A stretch of DNA of 6,502 bases, taken from Pseudomonadota bacterium. GTDB lineage: Bacteria; Desulfobacterota; Desulfobacteria; Desulfobacterales; C00003060. The DNA is taken from the NCBI GenBank assembly GCA_015222985.1, contig JADFWI010000256.1:1-6502 (forward strand), given 5' to 3'. The stretch's first letter is position 1; each line of letters begins with the position of its first letter. Below are positions 4,037 to 6,502 of this stretch, one piece after another. The translations under genes were made by a program, and so were the position numbers. The notes beneath the pieces are model-generated. The model was given only the letters and a program-made list of their open reading frames with translations. It ran no database searches and had not been told where the DNA came from.

Positions 4037-6389
4037 TTTTTCAGATTATATACAAGATCGTACATCCGATTTTACCGGCCGCGAGTGGGTCTTCAAAAGC
4101 ATCCACGACTGGCTGGGAGATCCGGAGGAATCCAGGTTTTTCCTCATCACAGGTGAGCCCGGAAGCGGCAAAACTGCCATTGCCGCCCGGTTGAAACAAT
4201 TCTCTGATGGGACAGAAACTGCGTCCCAAAAGTTAAACCACCTCAAACCCGGTCTCATAAGCGCCGCTCACTTCTGCTCAGCGCGAGACCGCCGTTGGAT
4301 CAATCCCCACACATTTACCGAATCTCTGGCGCTGCAACTCTCAGCGCTCTATCCGGAGTTTGCGAAGGCTTTAGCAGAAAAAAGTGGGGAGCGGCAAATC
4401 CGAATTGAAGTAACCCAGCAGGTGGGTTCAGTTGCGAGCGGACAGGTTGCCGGGGTGATCATCAAAAATCTCGATGTAAGCGCAATATCGCCCGAAGATG
4501 CCTTTATTCGAGTGGTGCGGGAGCCGATCGAAGCTCTTTTTAGCTCGGGATTTGATAAATCGGTTATCATTCTGGTGGATGCCCTCGACGAAACCATTCT
4601 TTATAGCGGCAAGGTCGGCATTGTCTCTCTGCTGGCTCAAGCTGAAAACCTATCCGAAAGGATACGATTCATCCTGACCAGCCGGCGGGATGAGCGCGTG
4701 GAAAAAGAGTTCTTGGATGCGGAAGGATTATTCCTCTCTGGTGAGGAGTATAACAGTCGTAATTTCGAGGATATCGAGGTCTACGTTAATAAGCGACTGA
4801 AGCACGACGAAAAGTTGTCCAGCCAGGCGTCAGAGCTACCTCGCAAGCAGGTGAACGAGTTAGTGACAACAATTACCAGCAAGGCAGACGGAAATTTCCA
4901 GTATGTCGGGTTTCTTCTGGATTCTATGGCGAGAGGGCAGCGGTCTTTAACTGAACTGGAGGGGTTGCCGGAAGGACTTGACGGTTTATACCATGATTCA
5001 GTAGGCCGTCTCACAACCGTGGCAGAAAAAAATTGGTTGAGGGATTTCGCGCCGACTTTAGGACTACTTTCTGTGGCACAGGAAGATTTAACGTTTTCTC
5101 AAATTCAGTCTTTTACGGAACAAACTGAGTCAACTGTCTGGTCAGCTCTCGGCGATCTCCAGCAATTCATTGAAGAGAGAACGATAGGAGATGAAAAGCG
5201 CTTCGGGCTTTTTCATCAATCCTTTATTGATTTTTTACATCGGCGAGAGATGGCCATTAAGAAAAAAACGCGTCGTAACAGTTATTATCTCCCGCCAGGC
5301 GAATGGCACAGTCGGATAGCGAACTACTATTGGGCTAAATTTCATGAAGGTTGGGAAGGTTGTGATGACTACGGACTGACCTATTTAATCGAGCATGCCT
5401 TGGCGGCCGATTTCGATGCAGAAACGCGTGCCGAGGTTTTTGACCGCATACTCACTGACGGGTACATGCAGGCCCTCCTAGATCACTCGGGCTGGCACCT
5501 GCCCTTTTTGGAGGACCTGCAATTGGTGGCCACGGTAGATCCCCTGCGTGCCGCTGGCCTTTGCCTCAAGATCATCGAAGGAAATCGCCCCAACAGCTTG
5601 GTGCTGCAGCGTTCTTTACGCTTGCTCGTAGAACTCCGTTCCAATTCAGGTCGGATTGGTAACGCCCGATCATCCACCCACAGGGCCATAGATGCGGTTA
5701 CGAGATTCCTTGCGGAACCATCCCCGGATGCCAACAGGCAACTGACCAAACTGCTTAAAAAGGCCAAGAACCCGCGCGTAAAGGGGGTGATCGCGCTGGC
5801 CCTGGGTGAGACCGGCAGCCGTCAGGCGGCGCCGGATCTCCTGAACATGCTCAAGACTGCCAGGCGTCAGGGAAGTTGGGCCGCAGCGGACGCCCTGATT
5901 GCGCTGAACGATCCGGCCATTATTTCCGAACTTGTGACATGGTACCAAGAGACGGAAAGTGCCGCGGACAAGGAGCGAATTCTCTATATCCTCGGGTGGA
6001 TGCACGCTGAGGAGGCACGGAACATTCTGCCGGAAGCCTTGAAATCATCGCGCGCCGTAATTGTGAGACCGGCGCTGGATCTGATGTGGCTCCTGCAGCC
6101 CGCAGCAGGCGATGGTGCCTATCTGATCGGACAATTGCAGCAGATCCTGGAGAGTGATCCAAAAAAGCCTGAAAAGCTTGGACCGTGGTCCGACGAGAGG
6201 GTTCAGAAACGACTGGTCAGGGCAGTCGTTAAGACCGGAGAAACAGGGGCCCTCGGTTACCTGAAACGTTTACAGGAGCACGTGGCCAGCCGCGGAGAAC
6301 CAAAGGATCTCAAAAAACGTAAAAAACTGATGGAAAGTATCGACGGCGCAATTAGAGATTTGGGGAGAGGTGAGGGACCTGAGCGGTAG
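4029..6389 (+). CDS. STAND/NACHT-type P-loop NTPase with C-terminal HEAT-like repeats
   Basis: From ATG 4029 this is 786 residues; a GTG at 4011 would add six. The N-terminus has the FTGREWVF lead-in typical of STAND NTPases. Walker A is GEPGSGKT at 42-49. Walker B is VIILVDALDE at 179-188, with Asp184 and the acidic pair Asp187-Glu188. RFILTSRRD at 213-221 matches the sensor-1-like strand. A winged-helix-type region includes LFHQSFIDFL at 394-403, a signature often seen after NACHT modules. A helical region follows, then HEAT-like repeats from about 575 to 710 (units such as VKGVIALALGETG and WAAADALIALND). The C-terminus is Lys/Arg-rich. A copy of the shared motif (Q130-Q-V-G-S-V, then G142-V) lies between the Walker motifs. 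By family knowledge such proteins are NTP-controlled oligomerising switches. The HEAT array is probably the ligand-sensing part, and the motif links the switch to the protease and TPR proteins (inference). No membrane segment is seen. Confidence 0.92.
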   Translation: MIDFSDYIQDRTSDFTGREWVFKSIHDWLGDPEESRFFLITGEPGSGKTAIAARLKQFSDGTETASQKLNHLKPGLISAAHFCSARDRRWINPHTFTESLALQLSALYPEFAKALAEKSGERQIRIEVTQQVGSVASGQVAGVIIKNLDVSAISPEDAFIRVVREPIEALFSSGFDKSVIILVDALDETILYSGKVGIVSLLAQAENLSERIRFILTSRRDERVEKEFLDAEGLFLSGEEYNSRNFEDIEVYVNKRLKHDEKLSSQASELPRKQVNELVTTITSKADGNFQYVGFLLDSMARGQRSLTELEGLPEGLDGLYHDSVGRLTTVAEKNWLRDFAPTLGLLSVAQEDLTFSQIQSFTEQTESTVWSALGDLQQFIEERTIGDEKRFGLFHQSFIDFLHRREMAIKKKTRRNSYYLPPGEWHSRIANYYWAKFHEGWEGCDDYGLTYLIEHALAADFDAETRAEVFDRILTDGYMQALLDHSGWHLPFLEDLQLVATVDPLRAAGLCLKIIEGNRPNSLVLQRSLRLLVELRSNSGRIGNARSSTHRAIDAVTRFLAEPSPDANRQLTKLLKKAKNPRVKGVIALALGETGSRQAAPDLLNMLKTARRQGSWAAADALIALNDPAIISELVTWYQETESAADKERILYILGWMHAEEARNILPEALKSSRAVIVRPALDLMWLLQPAAGDGAYLIGQLQQILESDPKKPEKLGPWSDERVQKRLVRAVVKTGETGALGYLKRLQEHVASRGEPKDLKKRKKLMESIDGAIRDLGRGEGPER
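4416..4457 (+). repeat. Shared Gly/Val motif inside the NTPase domain
   Basis: Codons 130-143 read QQVGSVASGQVAGV. The unit aligns with QEVGTVAGEVTGV of the TPR protein with one extra residue, and with the second CHAT-tail unit. It sits after the HFCSARDRRW region and before the helix preceding Walker B, where an exposed insertion in the P-loop fold would be expected. Confidence 0.65.
5751..6150 (+). other. Region encoding the HEAT-like repeats of the NTPase protein
   Basis: This part of the STAND gene encodes repeated helical pairs of about 30 residues, with Ala/Leu-rich cores and Gly or Asn-Asp-Pro turns. By eye it uses more G and C at third positions than the 5' half of the gene and the upstream genes. 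That would fit a sensor module with a different history, but composition was not computed. Confidence 0.5.
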
Positions 6390-6502
6390 CTTGATGGGCC
6401 TGAAGTTCCCCGACTTTTACAACGAGTCTGTAGGAAAAGTCCTAAAACGCTGGTAAAACCCAATTACAGTCCACTTAACTGCTTGATATCATTGACTCCG
6501 GA
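6390..6502 (+). other. Downstream flank without a convincing gene
   Basis: These 113 bases hold no convincing gene. A 20-codon frame from ATG 6394 to TAA 6454-6456 has no SD and no recognisable product. An inverted repeat pairs GACTTTT (6412-6418) with AAAAGTC (6435-6441) around a 16-base loop. It lacks a following T-run and is A/T-heavy, so it is a poor intrinsic terminator. The operon end is therefore not defined inside the window. Confidence 0.5.

Noticed and set aside
6412..6441. Rho-independent terminator
   Set aside because: The stem is mostly A/T, the loop is long and no T-run follows it.
6394..6456. Twenty-codon frame after the NTPase gene
   Set aside because: No SD at a suitable distance, very short, overlaps the inverted repeat and has no recognisable product.

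Overview
This window holds a four-gene, same-strand cassette that reads as a bacterial conflict or regulated-cell-death module. In order: a CHAT-family caspase-like protease (184-1548), an unrecognised alpha-helical protein with one C-terminal hydrophobic segment (1625-2812), a zinc-ribbon plus TPR protein (2903-4036), and a STAND/NACHT-type P-loop NTPase with C-terminal HEAT-like repeats (4029-6389). No RNA gene, CRISPR array, insertion sequence or transposase was seen. The ORFs on the minus strand are best explained as shadows of these genes.

The organism cannot be named from the sequence. Base composition is intermediate by eye, ribosome binding sites are strong and canonical (AAAGGAGG-like), and the repertoire (stand-alone CHAT, TPR scaffold, STAND NTPase) is typical of large-genome, developmentally or metabolically complex bacteria such as Chloroflexota, Cyanobacteria, Myxococcota/Desulfobacterota and relatives. 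That placement is inference only.

Layout: positions 1-183 are a leader with a possible promoter and a strong SD. Genes 1 and 2 are separated by 76 bases, and genes 2 and 3 by 90 bases. Genes 3 and 4 overlap by 8 bases if the better-supported ATG at 4029 is used. A promoter-like element ahead of gene 1 (110-149) recurs ahead of gene 2 (1565-1605). Positions 6390-6502 contain no convincing gene or terminator, only a weak inverted repeat.

The most striking signal is a short Gly/Val-rich motif, roughly Q-x-V-G-[TS]-[VI] followed by G-x-V-x-G-[VIW]. It occurs twice in tandem at the C-terminus of the CHAT protease, once in the linker between the zinc ribbon and the TPRs of gene 3, and once inside the NTPase domain of gene 4. 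The helical protein lacks it. This suggests a physical wiring diagram: protease, TPR adaptor and NTPase assemble through a homotypic beta-type motif, perhaps analogous to bacterial amyloid signalling motifs or RHIMs. The motif-less helical membrane protein would then be the client, executioner or protease substrate. Working model (inference): HEAT repeats sense a trigger, the STAND NTPase oligomerises, the motif recruits or activates the CHAT protease via the TPR adaptor, and the protease releases or activates the membrane protein.
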